The notes under the pieces: generated by a model | Databases searched by the model: none | What the model saw: the letters and a program-made list of their open reading frames with translations, nothing else | Told to the model about the DNA's origin: nothing | Made by a program: the position numbers and the translations under genes | Source: Orbilia blumenaviensis | Taxonomy: Eukaryota > Ascomycota > Orbiliomycetes > Orbiliales > Orbiliaceae | Direction of reading: 5' to 3' | Assembly (NCBI GenBank): GCA_036872755.1 | Contig: JAVHNS010000013.1 | Location: 372,001 to 436,000 of the forward strand | Length of the DNA: 64,000 nt | Shown: in pieces, positions 35,601 to 47,139 of the stretch | How positions within the stretch are numbered: the first letter of the stretch is position 1 | Layout: every line of letters begins with the position of its first letter

Positions 35601-36488
35601 GAGCGGGAAGTGGAGCGTGCTAAACGTCATCGAGACCGGGAGCAGGAGAGAGTGGCCCGAACCAAGAACCGCCAAAGCCGATATGATTTGCATGAGAGGA
35701 CCTCGGACTTGAGTGACGAGCTCGATCCACAGGCTCTTTTCCGCAAAAATCGTATGATGCTTGGTGCCCTTTCCCCCACTTCCGATCCTGGCATGCATCT
35801 GCAGTACGGTGAAGTGACACCACCTTCATCAAGCCATTCCCATCCAGATCAGTTCGATGATCGCCGCTTTGATATGAGGTCCCAGTCCCCCCCCTCGCCT
35901 CGTCTTGGCTACTATCCTCCATCTCCCAGACGGGTTGAAACCTCCCCTGTCCCCTTAGGCCCAAATCATCGACGCGGGACACAGCCAAAGCTCCTTGCCC
36001 TTGAATACGAATCTCCTCCCTCATCCGGTTTTCAGACCAGCCCCGACTCCCCTAACCCACCTCTCGATCTTGCCCTCTACGCACCTCCGAAGGAAAAGGC
36101 GAGCCGTCGGAAGCCTGATCATCGAGATCGAGAGGCAGCTCGAGACATGCATCCACATGCACATGGAAGAGCTCCGCAGCCACAAGTTCGGCGCTTTGAA
36201 ACACCTGCACCTCTTCCCAATTTCAACGATCTGGACCGCAGGATGAGCAAAATTCCAACTCACCTACCTGACTATGCCACTATTACTCATAATGGTGACA
36301 GATATCCAGAAGAAGGGTATGATGAAGAGGATTATGGTAATGGGTATGGCGATGCTATCCCAAGATACGAGCGTACACCTAAGAAGAGGCTGCAGATCGA
36401 ACCACCTCCTCTTAAACCACAGTATCAAACCAGACAAAAGCCTCCTCCGAGGGCCCTGCCACCTCCAGACTATCGCAACGGCCGATAG
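32634..36488 (+). CDS. DUF4238-like protein with a long charged coiled coil
   Basis: One uninterrupted frame of 1284 aa. The N-terminal about 360 residues resemble DUF4238: HYIPVFVLHMF near aa 42, a YLFLMTFLRNR helix, DEFILTDNSFGGMEI, and FVLSPKLAVALCHGTMI near aa 340. The function of that family is unknown to me. Aa 515-560 are Ser/Gly-rich, followed by acidic SDSESSDDDDD and Pro/Ser/Thr-rich linkers with many SP and TP sites. Aa about 665-1015 form an extreme Glu/Lys/Arg coiled coil with repeats of the type ELEKAKERE and an RERERERE block. The C-terminal 260 residues are Pro/Tyr/Arg-rich (SPPSPRLGYYPPSPRR). No signal peptide or membrane segment is present. The lack of introns over 3.9 kb is unusual beside its neighbours. 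The first ATG (CGCGATGGCC) fits the start of the conserved part. It could be a cytoskeletal or scaffold-like protein, but nothing in the sequence shows this. Confidence 0.75.
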   Translation: MAGAVEWSRNAADADSEQFAVEAQLRFSQQSDPDGLLKAPRHYIPVFVLHMFCKSGSRPFVLPDSERAAKIKAQITAQRKLTSACPSWQLVSQGKEILDDETFIIFDTRSKRFDKRHWSECFKYDEPYQKFFEKFTMKEFTREGWKFQKFEKLLRVDQGIMDGMWTNAFKVYDAMEVRRQECSDILRLKRSDVWDFRKYLFLMTFLRNRDRNTHLLQTSDAMVEAREKRTAFMTIQNLNHPRDLWLHNAAIFLDTPHHQISYHRTLFDLDQEDYRTNARERFLVFWEAGPNDEFILTDNSFGGMEIGRLEAKHTMPKRLKPSDLQKRLYSRDYMWHQIFVLSPKLAVALCHGTMINQSLTHQHRDRYGLRPSLLDRLPHPLPQGYYKDMHLKECKFLKPEWKIPDEVEDLFGRQAEKSKYVANLDAKANSELEFMVSTLSSAQVALVNMVLLQNQSVSTAVEKVVYRNPAALYRAIEEYGKHDWPIFMDEKQHSYKSLKKKIYNQFNKPTGGHESSRSSSGSSDQGTRSSGSGSSTRRSEKKVVFEDRKKTPEPPRPTPKKQESANPFMSDSESSDDDDDLAFPSSTHEPVLRSRSPSPVRRTESPVKKQEPVVPKSAEIKIEIEPAKPSTATVTPPSDIPSQRATPSPRPTPSPEPPKSAAPSSTSIEAAAEKVIAEKLEKVKAEETKRFEEMAEKERALKEEMAQKEKILMKETEAIEKLRREKFELEAELELKRKEGLEAIRMQRQKSERSGRPDERGDDRIRAASTKSAETRRRPRSKDRAEAELVDVGKQLALLEVEREKVRKEKLELEDMQRRQRREEEKENQKKFDRMAQEVALLQRQLEEERHEKEMVKRIAAQQKEKADALVRQTRELREAQERDQARAEVERAARAEKDRLERIEKARDREARERELEKAKEREQQQRELEKAKERELEKAKERERERERELEKAKEREHKKRQDRERLMNEKAEHERIQREREMQIEQEREVERAKRHRDREQERVARTKNRQSRYDLHERTSDLSDELDPQALFRKNRMMLGALSPTSDPGMHLQYGEVTPPSSSHSHPDQFDDRRFDMRSQSPPSPRLGYYPPSPRRVETSPVPLGPNHRRGTQPKLLALEYESPPSSGFQTSPDSPNPPLDLALYAPPKEKASRRKPDHRDREAARDMHPHAHGRAPQPQVRRFETPAPLPNFNDLDRRMSKIPTHLPDYATITHNGDRYPEEGYDEEDYGNGYGDAIPRYERTPKKRLQIEPPPLKPQYQTRQKPPPRALPPPDYRNGR

Positions 36489-39400
36489 GTTAGTACTTGC
36501 ATTTCTAGTTGTCTGCATTAACTTATGCAGTACAATCATGAAAAACTATCCTTCTCGCTTCATTTCTCCTTCGTTATAGATTTTTCAATTATTGGTCCCC
36601 TTCTTGCATACATAGATCTGTCACTATTTCTTTTTTTTTTTTTCTTCCTTTCTAATTGTTTGCATCCGGACAATCTGTTACACAAGCGTCTGTTTTCATT
36701 TGCCCCCCCTTTAAACATACCCATTTGGTTCATTGCTATTGGATGTTTGGTTTTCTTGTTTCTGTATCATCACGACCCTAATGACCCCATCCCCACTTTC
36801 ACTGCTGCTTTTTAGTTGTTAGCTTTATATCATTGTTAGTTATAGTTTATATTCGTATGTCAGTGCGCATTATACCTATTTGCCTTTCTCCTCACGAATC
36901 ATGTCATCGGCTTGCATTTACTGGATCGATAAACGGGCTCTTCTTTTCGTTCTACCGGCATGAAAAACAAAAACACAATAATGTTCAAAAGTATCTACAC
37001 GGGTTTTTCTTTTGTCTTTGTTTGTTATATCTGGGAAAAGCAAGGCGAATCGTTTATTGACAAAATGTTTATTTTTGTTCCTGTACTCCCTCTTCTTCTT
37101 CCTTTCCACCTGATATCCGATATCCCTTGCTGTGTTTGATAAAGATATACCTCAGTTTAAGTGTTTTTTGCTCTTTGACAGTGATACACCCCGATTTTTC
37201 TTGTTTTGACGCATATACCACCTATTTCATTTGGGGTTTAGTTTCTAGTATTTGATGAAATTCTTTTGGATATATTTATTATACCAACCACGAAATATTC
37301 AGTCTCGTTTTCTACATATATTTACTCGGCATGGTTTACTGGCTTAAAACCTGCCGCCACCAATGTATCTTCTCCTGCTTTCGGCAAAATGCTCTGCATA
37401 GTGCTCTCGTATTCTGACCCCTTCCTTCTTTTGCTCCCTTTTCTCTCTTTTGATTTCACAGATGCCCAATTGCGACAATTACCGCCAGTCTTGCCCTATT
37501 CGTCCCTTGCATTATTACCAAATCATCACCGATCAGATCCCAGCCTCACCAGTTCCCATATGACGCACCCGGATTCAATCCCGAGGGGTTGTTTCAGACA
37601 AGGATTACATGTAGCTTCCTTGCTTCGCCTATCGGTTTCGTGCGAGCTACCTTCTACATATGAGGCAAGACTATCTCTCTGGTCCGACGGAGTCGGCCCG
37701 TCAACCTGTTTCCTTCTCCCTGGCCGATTTCAAATGGAAAAACAGATAAACCGACAGTATCTACCAGCATTGGTAGTACTTCTGCATGCATAAGTGTTAT
37801 TTTTTTCTTATTTTTTTCTTATTCTAATAGAGCACAACAAAAAAGTGTCAAATTCGAACAACGACGTTTTCATGCCTTCTCCCTCAATGTAACTCCACTA
37901 TTGCAGGTTGCGTGTCTTCAAGTTCAGGAAACGAACCAATTGCCTAAGCATTGCAACATGTTTTTATCATTTAGAAAAGCAAATCAAAAACCAATGAGCT
38001 ACCTTAAAATGACGAATGACCACCAATTCCGTGCGGACGGGACAGCATGAAGAACGTTTCTGCACCTGAAAATCATTGCCAGTTTCTTGCCTGGAACTAT
38101 CTAATTTCGGGAAGTTAACGGGACTAGGCGAGTCAGCCAACATCTTTTGAACTGAAGTCTGTTTCGGTTTTTAGTTGGAAGGAGAAGGAAAAAAGAACTG
38201 TCGCATCAATCCAAGTTCGCCCGGGTCCCTGCCCGGCAAAAGGTTCCCCATTAGTCGAAACTTACTCTGATGCATGAATCTACGCCTTCTGCCTGTTTTC
38301 GGATTGAAGGTGAGGAACCTGGTGACCTCAGCTCAGGCTAACCTGGTGGACTTGCACTCTTGGCGCAAGCGGTTAAACGGGTCCCATCGGCGGGTGGGTC
38401 TCCGTCCAAAAGCTAGATATAACGACAGTCTTATCGCGGGTTCAAGGACATCTCAACCCGGGCAAAACCCTGAAATACTTGATACGTACTACTCTATAGG
38501 GCTAGAAGGCATCGACGGAATAACAACTGAGACAGCAGTATAGCTACCATTAATCCCGTTGGATACACTGCCGTTCCATGAAGTCGGGCACACCAGTAAA
38601 AAATTTGCTGTTACACGAGCTCTCAAATAACAAAAAAAGAATGAAAGTTACAGGTACATGTACATTTCAGCACAAGAGCCATCATCCGTTGATTGGTCAT
38701 TGTGGCCGCCAACGAGTGTGGATCTTACCCAGGCCTCTGGCTGGACCCGTTCGAGATGACGAATAAACCAACAGTTCCAAATCTAGGGTCAAATAACCTG
38801 TTGCTTTTCTTTGTTCTGATCAAACGATGTGCGGCAGAAAGAGAGATAGGGTTCTTTGATTCCAACAGATCGTCCTCTTTGTATTCCACCGTTTAACAAA
38901 GATAATAAAACAACAGACAGGGAAAGTCAAGAAAAAAGGAATATTATGTGAGCACGAAAGACAGGGAACGAAGAAAAAAACCGTTTCGTCTCCGTATTTT
39001 GGGTAGCAATATCGGGACTTTGCGCAAGTGCTCCTGAACACACCAACCGTTGCCCTGATCAGGTGGAACACTCGACGGTTGCGAAGCCTAAGGAGGAACC
39101 ATTCTCGTTCACATTTCTGCGTCCAAGGCGCGGGAAAGAAATGGCGTTTCTTTCTGATAGGAAAGCGCGGCCGACAACAAATTACCCCTTGCCTTGCGCT
39201 TTGCCCCATATATCAACTTGACAACACGTGCGGCAACGAACCTGACTGCATGTGCAGTTGACGCCTGCCGTCGTCCTTGTGAAGGCAAAAAATGTGATTC
39301 GATAGGATTCCAGGCATATCCCTTGGGTCATCCCTTGCCTTTGGTAAACGTGTTTTTTCAAACCAACACCTTTTAGAACTAGGGCCTACGCTGTCACATA

Positions 39401-41252
39401 AACGTTCACCGTCCGGATCCTCATAACTTCTGATAGAAAACTGGGAGCTGTCCCGATGTCGCAATTGTTACTCAAAGGGAAGGCAGACGTTGAAGTATTT
39501 TTCCCCTACGAAGAACAGAGAACAAGTTGTTATATGGTAGTATAAAACAGAAGCAAATATATGTTCTGCCTGGTTACTGTTCCACCCTCATCGGTTTAAC
39601 ACCTCGTCACAGCAGGAAACAGTTCAGATCATAGTCAATTATGGGATTCGGGGTATCAGCTGCCCTCTCATGTGCCTCAAACACAAGAAAAAGAAATGTA
39701 CAAAGTTTCCGGACTTAATCACCATTTTTACTCAAAAATCTTAGGTCTTACCTTAGGGTTGGGCTATGTACAAGGAGGCCCTTCCTCTTTGGCTGACAAT
39801 ATCTCTACCCAATGGGATTCTAATAGCAACCATACGTTCGGGAATCTATTATTGCTTTCTTCCTACCTCCAAGTCCGGAATGAATAGACTTTCAAGTTTT
39901 TCTTTTTTTCCCTTTTCATCTATTCTTTCTTTTGATAATTGGCTACTACCTGCAGCGGTATCACTACTTGAAGTCAAGTTCTGCAAGTATGAGACCAGCG
40001 TACTCATTTTTTTTTCAGAATCTAAGTTTCACACACGGAGCAAGTCCATATATCCTTGCTGCTAAAGTCTCCTGGGGGTGTGGATATAGCTGCCCAGCAA
40101 TATGTTAACATTGGCGACAACGTACACCTCCTTGCTTCGCTAGCTCAAGCTCTATCAACTTGTGTCCAGGGGATCCAGACCACTCCTTCACCCCCATGAC
40201 CCACAGTCGAGGATTTTTGGAGTTGGTATCCCTTTGTAAAGATGCATTGTTCAAGGGTCCTCCGACCCACCGACCACGCAAGTACACCTACCCCTCGACA
40301 AGTCGATGTCAGGAGGGGCATTCTAGTGGGGCAAGCTAGAAACTTTATGTAGAAAAGTAGCGTTGGCAACCTTCGGTAATCCGGGATCTGAGATATTGAA
40401 GATATGTCGGTATTGACCTAATACCTAAATAGTATTAAAACTAACCCTGGTCGTCTACCCGGTCCACCTTGCATCGATAGCCGATACACAATGTCCACTT
40501 GGATAAGCATATGCCCGATAGTATGGAGTGGTGTCCCCTTTCTTCCTGTATTGTGCGGGCGGCAAGTCAGCGACCATTGCATAAATATCGATCTTAAGGT
40601 CCACAAGATCCAGCTTGGGGTCTGTGTTCCGATTGATCAAAGCCCGCCACTCATATAAAAGCTGCAAGCACCTATCTTCCCGAATCAACTTTGTGCTTCT
40701 TCCATATGATTAATTTCTTTTCATCCTGTCATTGACAATATACTCAGCCCCAATAGCTTATTCCATATCCATAACAGATCTCCATCTACTTTTTTTTTTT
40801 TTTCTCTCTTTTTTTTCCTCTCTTCTGTCTAGGTTTTTCTTTTTGGGGTACACGTACTACCTACGGAATATTTCCACTAACGGCGTCTTAAAATTTTTTT
40901 GTTTAATTTGTCAATTTGAGCATAGGCTCCGCGAGGCGAGCCGGAATTGGACTGATGTATGTGGAATATTCCTTTGTTCTTGTGTTGCTACAGCTAGTGC
41001 ATATGTGCCTCCAGCGCCGTTCGCAACATCCGGGCTGGCCCAGGGTAGAAAACGAGGCCGCATTGACCACTGGCACTAGTAAGGTACACGTACAGCCTCG
41101 CTAATATTCCCCATCCTAGATCTCCCCATCAGGTAGTGTTGGGATATAACTGTGTCTCTGTTGGGCCTCAAATTTGCCGTTATATCTACGCAAAAAGTTG
41201 AGACTGCCGATCAATTATATTAATTGTGAAAGGGACCCGGCATAAAATCAAA
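36489..41252. other. Gene-poor spacer of about 4.8 kb
   Basis: The T-rich 3' flank of the DUF4238-like gene continues to about 37400. No supported gene follows in either strand. Candidate frames at 37266-37793, 38820-39209 and 40455-40688 lack domains, and some start at non-ATG codons. The last about 500 bp, with a T run near 40793, probably contain the promoter of the terpene synthase gene. Confidence 0.5.
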
Positions 41253-43431
41253 ATGTCTTGCAGCCATTCCGCTGGGGCATGCCCTCCCTCTCGTTTTGTT
41301 TGCGAATATTTTCCAAGGCTGCCGAGCCGAGGTCCTGGAGAGAAGAGGTTTTCATTCAATGGTGGACTAGAGTTTCTAGCAACGGGCCGCCCAGCCTCGA
41401 GTCACCAGAGCAAGAATAGTACCGACACCTCAAACACATTAGTAAGTGGGTCGGGCAAATCAAATAAACTTCAAAAGCCTGGAAATATGGGAGAGAGACA
41501 CGCAAGCCAGAGGAGGGAACGACCGAAAATAAATACTACCACCCTCAGAGAAAAGGCGTCATTCAGCGTTTCACCTTCAGCATATAATAACAATATTCCA
41601 AAGCTTTCGCCTATACCGCCTTCATCTTCCTTTCACTACCACAGGACGCCCGTCATGGAGCCAGCCGCCGTCAAGCCCAAAAAATCTCGAGGGTATGGTG
41701 CCTTTATACGCAAGCTATTCTTGTGTAATAAGGAGGAAACCCTTGAGATTCATGATCCTGTTACAAAAGCAGAGATTCTACAACAAAGAGTTGCCCCAGG
41801 TACTGGGTCTGAACTTCGAGACCTTCGATTCTATCTTGGGAACGAGTCTCTGCGCATTTGCCGCCGTTTGTGCCGCATCCAGGACGACGATGAAAAGCAT
41901 ATTCACGTCCTCTCGCCCCGCGTTGGTTCTTTAAACTTTAACGTCCGCCAATTCGACTCTGACGATGCGCCCCATACTCTTCTTCTCCCGGCAACAGTCT
42001 TTGAGAATGAATCGGACGAGTTGGAACAAGGGATGATGAATGTTTTTATGGAGAACTTCATCTCGATGTTGCCGTCTGGGACCGATAAGATCAGCCGCAA
42101 GGCAAATCCTTCTGGTCTCGTATTTCGGCTTCTACCATCGCCAATAATCCAGCCCGCCGCTAGGTATCTCGGTGCTGCATTTTGGCTTTGGTTGTGCGCT
42201 ATCGATGGTAAGCATTGCTTTTTGTACACGGACCTTGCCGTGTTGATGCTGTTGCATTTCGCTGACTACTTGCGTTGTCATGTCCAGACCAGATTGAAGA
42301 ACTTGACCAAAGGGATTTCGAGGAAGCCAGTAAGTTGTCGAGCACTGGGCTATTATATTGCTAGGGAAAGGAGTTGCTGATTGGGTGATAATAGTCGAAG
42401 AGATCAAGAGAGTATTCGTCTCACAAGATCCCTTGGATCCACAGTCCCGTGTCGCGAAAACCTCGTTCGCTCTAAGAGATCTTGTCCAACAAACGATGCT
42501 CACGTCGGCCGATGCAATGGAGTTCGGAGACCAGGGGGTCTGGCGGCGTAGCTTCCTGGATGCCATTATGGAAATCTTGTACGCTTTTGAAGGAGAGCGC
42601 CCTCTTCTTAGCCAGTTCAAAAAGTCAGAAGAACATGTCAAACTTGCCGACTGGATGGTTCTTCGAATTGTCACAATTTCTGGTGCGTAAGAATCGCGAC
42701 GTCAAATACTTACACATGTTAAAGCTTGTGAAGTCAAAACTAACGGTATTTCTTTAGCCCGCCCCTTCATGGTTTTGGCCCGTGCAAGCCTTGGGTTGCA
42801 GCCTGGTCTTTCTCAAGCTGGTAATACCGCAAAGGGCACGGACTCGAATCTCCCAACTAGGCGTGGTAGATCTGACAGTGCTCAAACGTTTACACCTGAC
42901 CTTGAATGGGAGGAAGAAATTTCCCGACTGGAAGTTCTTGCTCAATGCGCGATGGGTCTCGAGAACGATATATTAGGATGGGAGAAGGACCACACCGAGG
43001 AAAATATTCTTAACTCCGTCGAAATACTCTTCCAAATTTACCAACATCGTCAGTCAGCAATGCGGGAGATGGTCTTAATCCATAACTATACTGTTAATCA
43101 GCTTTGCATTCAAGCCGACGGCCTCCTTTCGAAGTACTCTACCGACAGCTTTAGTCCGCCGGTCTCTCCGGCTCGTACTCTGTTTAACATGAAAACTTCG
43201 CGGTCTCCTTTCCCACTACCGCCATCAGGGCAATTTCAGAACTTCACCGGATCTCCATGCGACTTAGAACATACAAATACTTTCCTAGGACGAATAAAAT
43301 CCGAAACTGGCAAATCGAACTACGAAAACGAGCTGCTACTTACAACTCAGGGGCAGTACATTTTGATATTGCTGGGATTTGTCAAGGGTATGGCAATTTG
43401 GACGTCGAAAGCAAAACGTTATGCGGTTTGA
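41253..43431 (+). CDS. Class I terpene synthase (sesquiterpene-synthase-like)
   Basis: Predicted to ionise a prenyl diphosphate, probably farnesyl diphosphate, with Mg2+ and cyclise it. Four exons: 41253-42207, 42288-42329, 42365-42682 and 42758-43431. Phases agree and give 662 aa. An alternative start at 41655 (GTCATGGAG, right after an intron-like CCACAG acceptor) gives 528 aa and is plausible, because the first 134 residues are low-complexity Ser/Asn/Pro. Using the 528-aa numbering: the helix ARYLGAAFWLWLCAID leads into the metal motif DDQIEE (D184-E189). The diphosphate-sensing Arg is R299 in LRIVTISARPFMVLARASLGL. The second metal motif is NDILGWEKD (from N374), where the usual Ser is Gly and the final Glu is Asp. 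The C-terminal GMAIWTSKAKRY holds the conserved RY pair (525-526). Two insertions of about 30 and 60 residues flank the NSE region. No P450 or prenyltransferase lies beside it. Confidence 0.85.
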
Positions 43432-46400
43432 GAAAATTTGATTTTTCTTCCAGTATACTTTGTCGACTCCAGATTTGAGCTAGAGCTAGACTCCTTACAT
43501 TCTCCTTTCCCTCTTCCATTCTCTTCTTCTTTCTTTTCGTCTTCACAGGTGTCTTTTATTTTATTTTTATGGCCAGAAAGTCGTCAAGCCAGACAAAAAA
43601 AGGGGGGTTAGAGTTAGGGTTCTGCTAGGTACGATTGTTAGTTTTTGGGTGTGGGTCATGGCTTTCGTCGTTCTGTCGTTTTCTTAGCCAGTTTTAATCA
43701 CAAGTTTATTCCTTTTAGCGGTACTTATCCTCTCATTATTTGTAATCCGAGATGTGGAAGATCATCTCCATATAACCAGCCTCATTAAACCGGCATCTTA
43801 AGTAAGGAGCTCTTCTTTTGAACACGGTCTTTTCCAGGCGTTGTCATGATTAAACAAATCTTTTTTTTTTTCTTTTTCTTTTTTTTTTTGTCTTTGGCGT
43901 TTTTCCCTTTCCAAAGGTTCTGGAATATTGGCGATTGAGGTGGCCTGACTGTATTGTTTTTTGAGCGAGCGACATTGTCATCTTCGAGCGTTTGAGTCAG
44001 CCCTATTTACTAAGCTCCCTTCTGTCATTTCCCGGAAAGCTTCTCGGGTTTGTGAGAATTAAGAGTAGTATGCTGCGTGGGTGGCACGTAGTTTGAGTAT
44101 CCAATGCAATCGGATAATATCGAACAGATCTGTATAAATGACCCATTGACTCCCAATGCAATGGTTCCATCGGCGGCCATCAAAAAGTTGCGTAAGATAT
44201 ATGCAGGTTGGGGAACCAGACGGGGACCGGAGATTCCCGCAGCCCTATCTTGAATGATGCAGGTCATTATTGCGTGCAGAAGATAAACATCATGAGACAT
44301 CGCCATGGGAGGAGATCTGACTCGAGAAGACTGATGATAAAAAAGATCAATGCATTGGATCACACGTCTGCATCTACTAAGCATGTAGGCAGACCGAAGG
44401 ATCGTCTATGAGTGTTTCCTTTTCGGAGTGTTACACACCAACCCCCAACCTCAGTTCAACACATTTAAGTACCAAAATACAACAAACAGCCTAAGAGCTC
44501 CGTTCGAAAGCAGGATTGATGTGATGGCTCGCTTCGAAGACTCACGAATAGAGAGAAAAACAAACCGAAGGCTATGAGTAATGCATCTTTGGCACAGTTT
44601 AGGGCTGTGTTGTCAGGAAGAATTCAAGTCTAGAACAACAACAACAGCGTGTCTGCATTTTTATGTGTCTATGTGTCTACCCGATCGCGTCGATGCAGAT
44701 ATGAGGGACAAATTCTGTTTTGCGTTGAATAAAAACATGGCTGGGAACCAAAACAGATAAAATTTCCTTGTTTGGAAGTGAGAGTGCATTTATGGAGGGG
44801 CAAGGGAGGGGTAATATGCAGGGCGGGACGGCAGATTGAGAGAGCTCATCACTATACTGGAACCGAAGGGAAAATTAGAAGGCGCGCGTCGCGTCATATT
44901 TCGGCACGAAAGAACGTGACTTCGTGCGGGGAATTTACCAGCCCTGTGGAATATTTCTGCACGGATCAATGGCACCGTTCCGCAGAAAATACCCCTAATT
45001 GTGTACCGGAAATTGGGGAGGCTTGAAACGATACAAGCTTAGCAAGCAAGGCCTAGATGGAAACAGAAGCTCGGGAATATCTGCGTTGAGAGTGGTTGAA
45101 GATGAGTCAACACGACAACACATCGTGGGTTAGACAGGGTTATGGACGACACAGACCAATCAAACTGCTGGAACGCTTAACCACACCTCCTTTTTTAGCG
45201 TCTCTGCTTACTGCCCAATACACACGACACCACCGACGGCCCCGCTAACTCAGGCCCGGTCCACTGGAAAGCATCCCCACGCCAGGAATCGATCAGATGC
45301 TTTTTTCAAAATATTTTTGGAAGTTGTTGTTTGATATTGGAAAACCAGGAACTTTTTATCGACTGGAAATTAAGGAGGAGGCTTGTACAGATGGCTCCGC
45401 GTTCGAAACGTCCCTCTCTGGCTCCTTTTCCTTAGGAATTTGCGGCCCTCCGCGAGATCCTATGACTCACGTCATCACTCTCTCGAAGCTGTGGCCGTTG
45501 GGGACACTCGCTGGCGCAACAGGCACCCGTTTCGTCACCATACGGACACCTCTTTCGTCCACGATACGCAACCCTCTGCGCGGACATGAGGTTTTGGCTA
45601 TCTTGTCCCCATAATACCAGTATACCATTGACCTTTTTCATTTTAATACTCCGGAGCTTGGTCAAATGATCTTGCTGGATCCTGTCGGTTAGATAGTAGG
45701 CAGTGAAGAAGGCCTTGATCGCAAAAACCGCCAATATGTCCGCCCATTGGTACCGCCCTCGAACCGCCTAAACCCGTGTCCGTGGTCGCCTAAGGTCTCT
45801 CGAGGGTCTCTAATACGAGCGTATTTTCGACCAGTAAGATAGGACCGTGCAGGCCTGGCCGTTTCCAACACGGTCAGTCATACACTTCCTTCTAGGATCT
45901 AGCAACGCTAGATCTTTCACACGATTATTTCATTGCTATTAATGACTAACATTTATTTTGTTTCCATTCTACGATGTAGGAAGTCCTCACTAACCGTCGG
46001 CCATTCTTTCTATAATCTTTTGTTGTCATAGGAGGTTAGGTATATGACTACCCTCGAGTGGACTAAATAAATTGCCTGGCCTTCAGCCCGAATTCGACAG
46101 CTTCGTTCTCATATTCTGGCCTTGCCATTTGTCTCACTGTTCACCACTGTTCTTGCCTCGCTACTACCCGCTCCCGTCTTCGGTGTGTCGGAACGCCCTT
46201 TTCGTCCTTAGCTCTATCTTTCTGTTGGACATCTCCTTCAAGCTATTTCAATATCGCAGACCGGGTTGCCGAAGACAAAGCCACGCAATCACATTGTTGC
46301 GCAGTCCCTTTCTGCAATTTCCCCATCCCTTTATAAAAACCCCGCTGGACCTTAGGATATCTTCTAGCGTAACCCGTTGTCCCGCAGTGGGCAGTGCTAC

Positions 46401-47139
46401 TTGATTACTCGGAGAATATCTGATTAAAGGACCGAGATAGCAATTGCTATATACCTCGTACTGTTGTCGTCTATTCGTCGAAGTTAAGCGACCTGTCTTG
46501 AACGGAACGGTAAGGCTTCTGCGTTTATTGACCAATCCTTCGCACAGCCTTCCTCCAGCTCGTCCCACCATACCCCAACGGATATTGTGTTGCGTATTCG
46601 AGCATTTGCTGAATCCTAAATAGGCCTATTAGATCCTACTGTTGTCACCGCCTCTACCTTTCTCCACATCACGAGCTATCTTTTTTTCTTACTTTACCAT
46701 CTTATACTCTTTTGTCCTGTTGGGCCCTACTTGTATTCGCGTTCCGGGTGAGGCACTTCTCGTAATCAAGAAAAGCGCAAACGCGGGTTTATAAAATCGA
46801 TATCGACGTACTCGAGTCCTCTCCAGAGTATAGTTTGAGATCAGTTTTATTCCTTAAAAAAATACTCATTCAGTTTCAGAAAGAAAGAAAAGAACAAAAG
46901 AGTAGGCTCCTAATCTGAAGGATACGCAAATATATTTACCAAAGCAGCGAAGGAATCTAATCCCCATCTTATCCTTTCCATTTCGTAAAGACACGGAATT
47001 ATATTTCTTTTTTGTTATCCCCGCGCTTGAGTTAGACGCGGTCAGGTAAAAGAGTACGAGGATAAGGATAGCCAGATCTGCATATATCGTCTCTCCCCGC
47101 TTCTTCATTAGGCGCAAAGCGAGGTCTTGCTCTGTAATC
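43432..47139. other. Spacer of about 3.7 kb
   Basis: No supported gene. T-rich runs occur at 43861-43890. Frames at 44025-44384 (-), 44772-45026 (+), 45297-45734 (both strands) and 46072-46571 (both strands) have no recognisable domain or splice continuation. The last 250 bp form the promoter of the NmrA-like gene. Confidence 0.5.

Noticed and set aside
34998..35798. 266-codon minus-strand frame opposite the coiled-coil region
   Set aside because: The Leu/Phe/Ser-rich translation is the expected antisense of a Glu/Lys/Arg-rich coding repeat.
40455..40688. 77-codon minus-strand frame ending with a Cys-containing segment
   Set aside because: Starts at a TTG, no upstream ATG fits in frame, and no family is recognised. 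It could be a gene remnant but is not supported.
45432..45734. Overlapping plus and minus frames at 45.3-45.9 kb
   Set aside because: No domain in either strand, in-frame stops at each attempted extension and no splice signals matching a longer gene.
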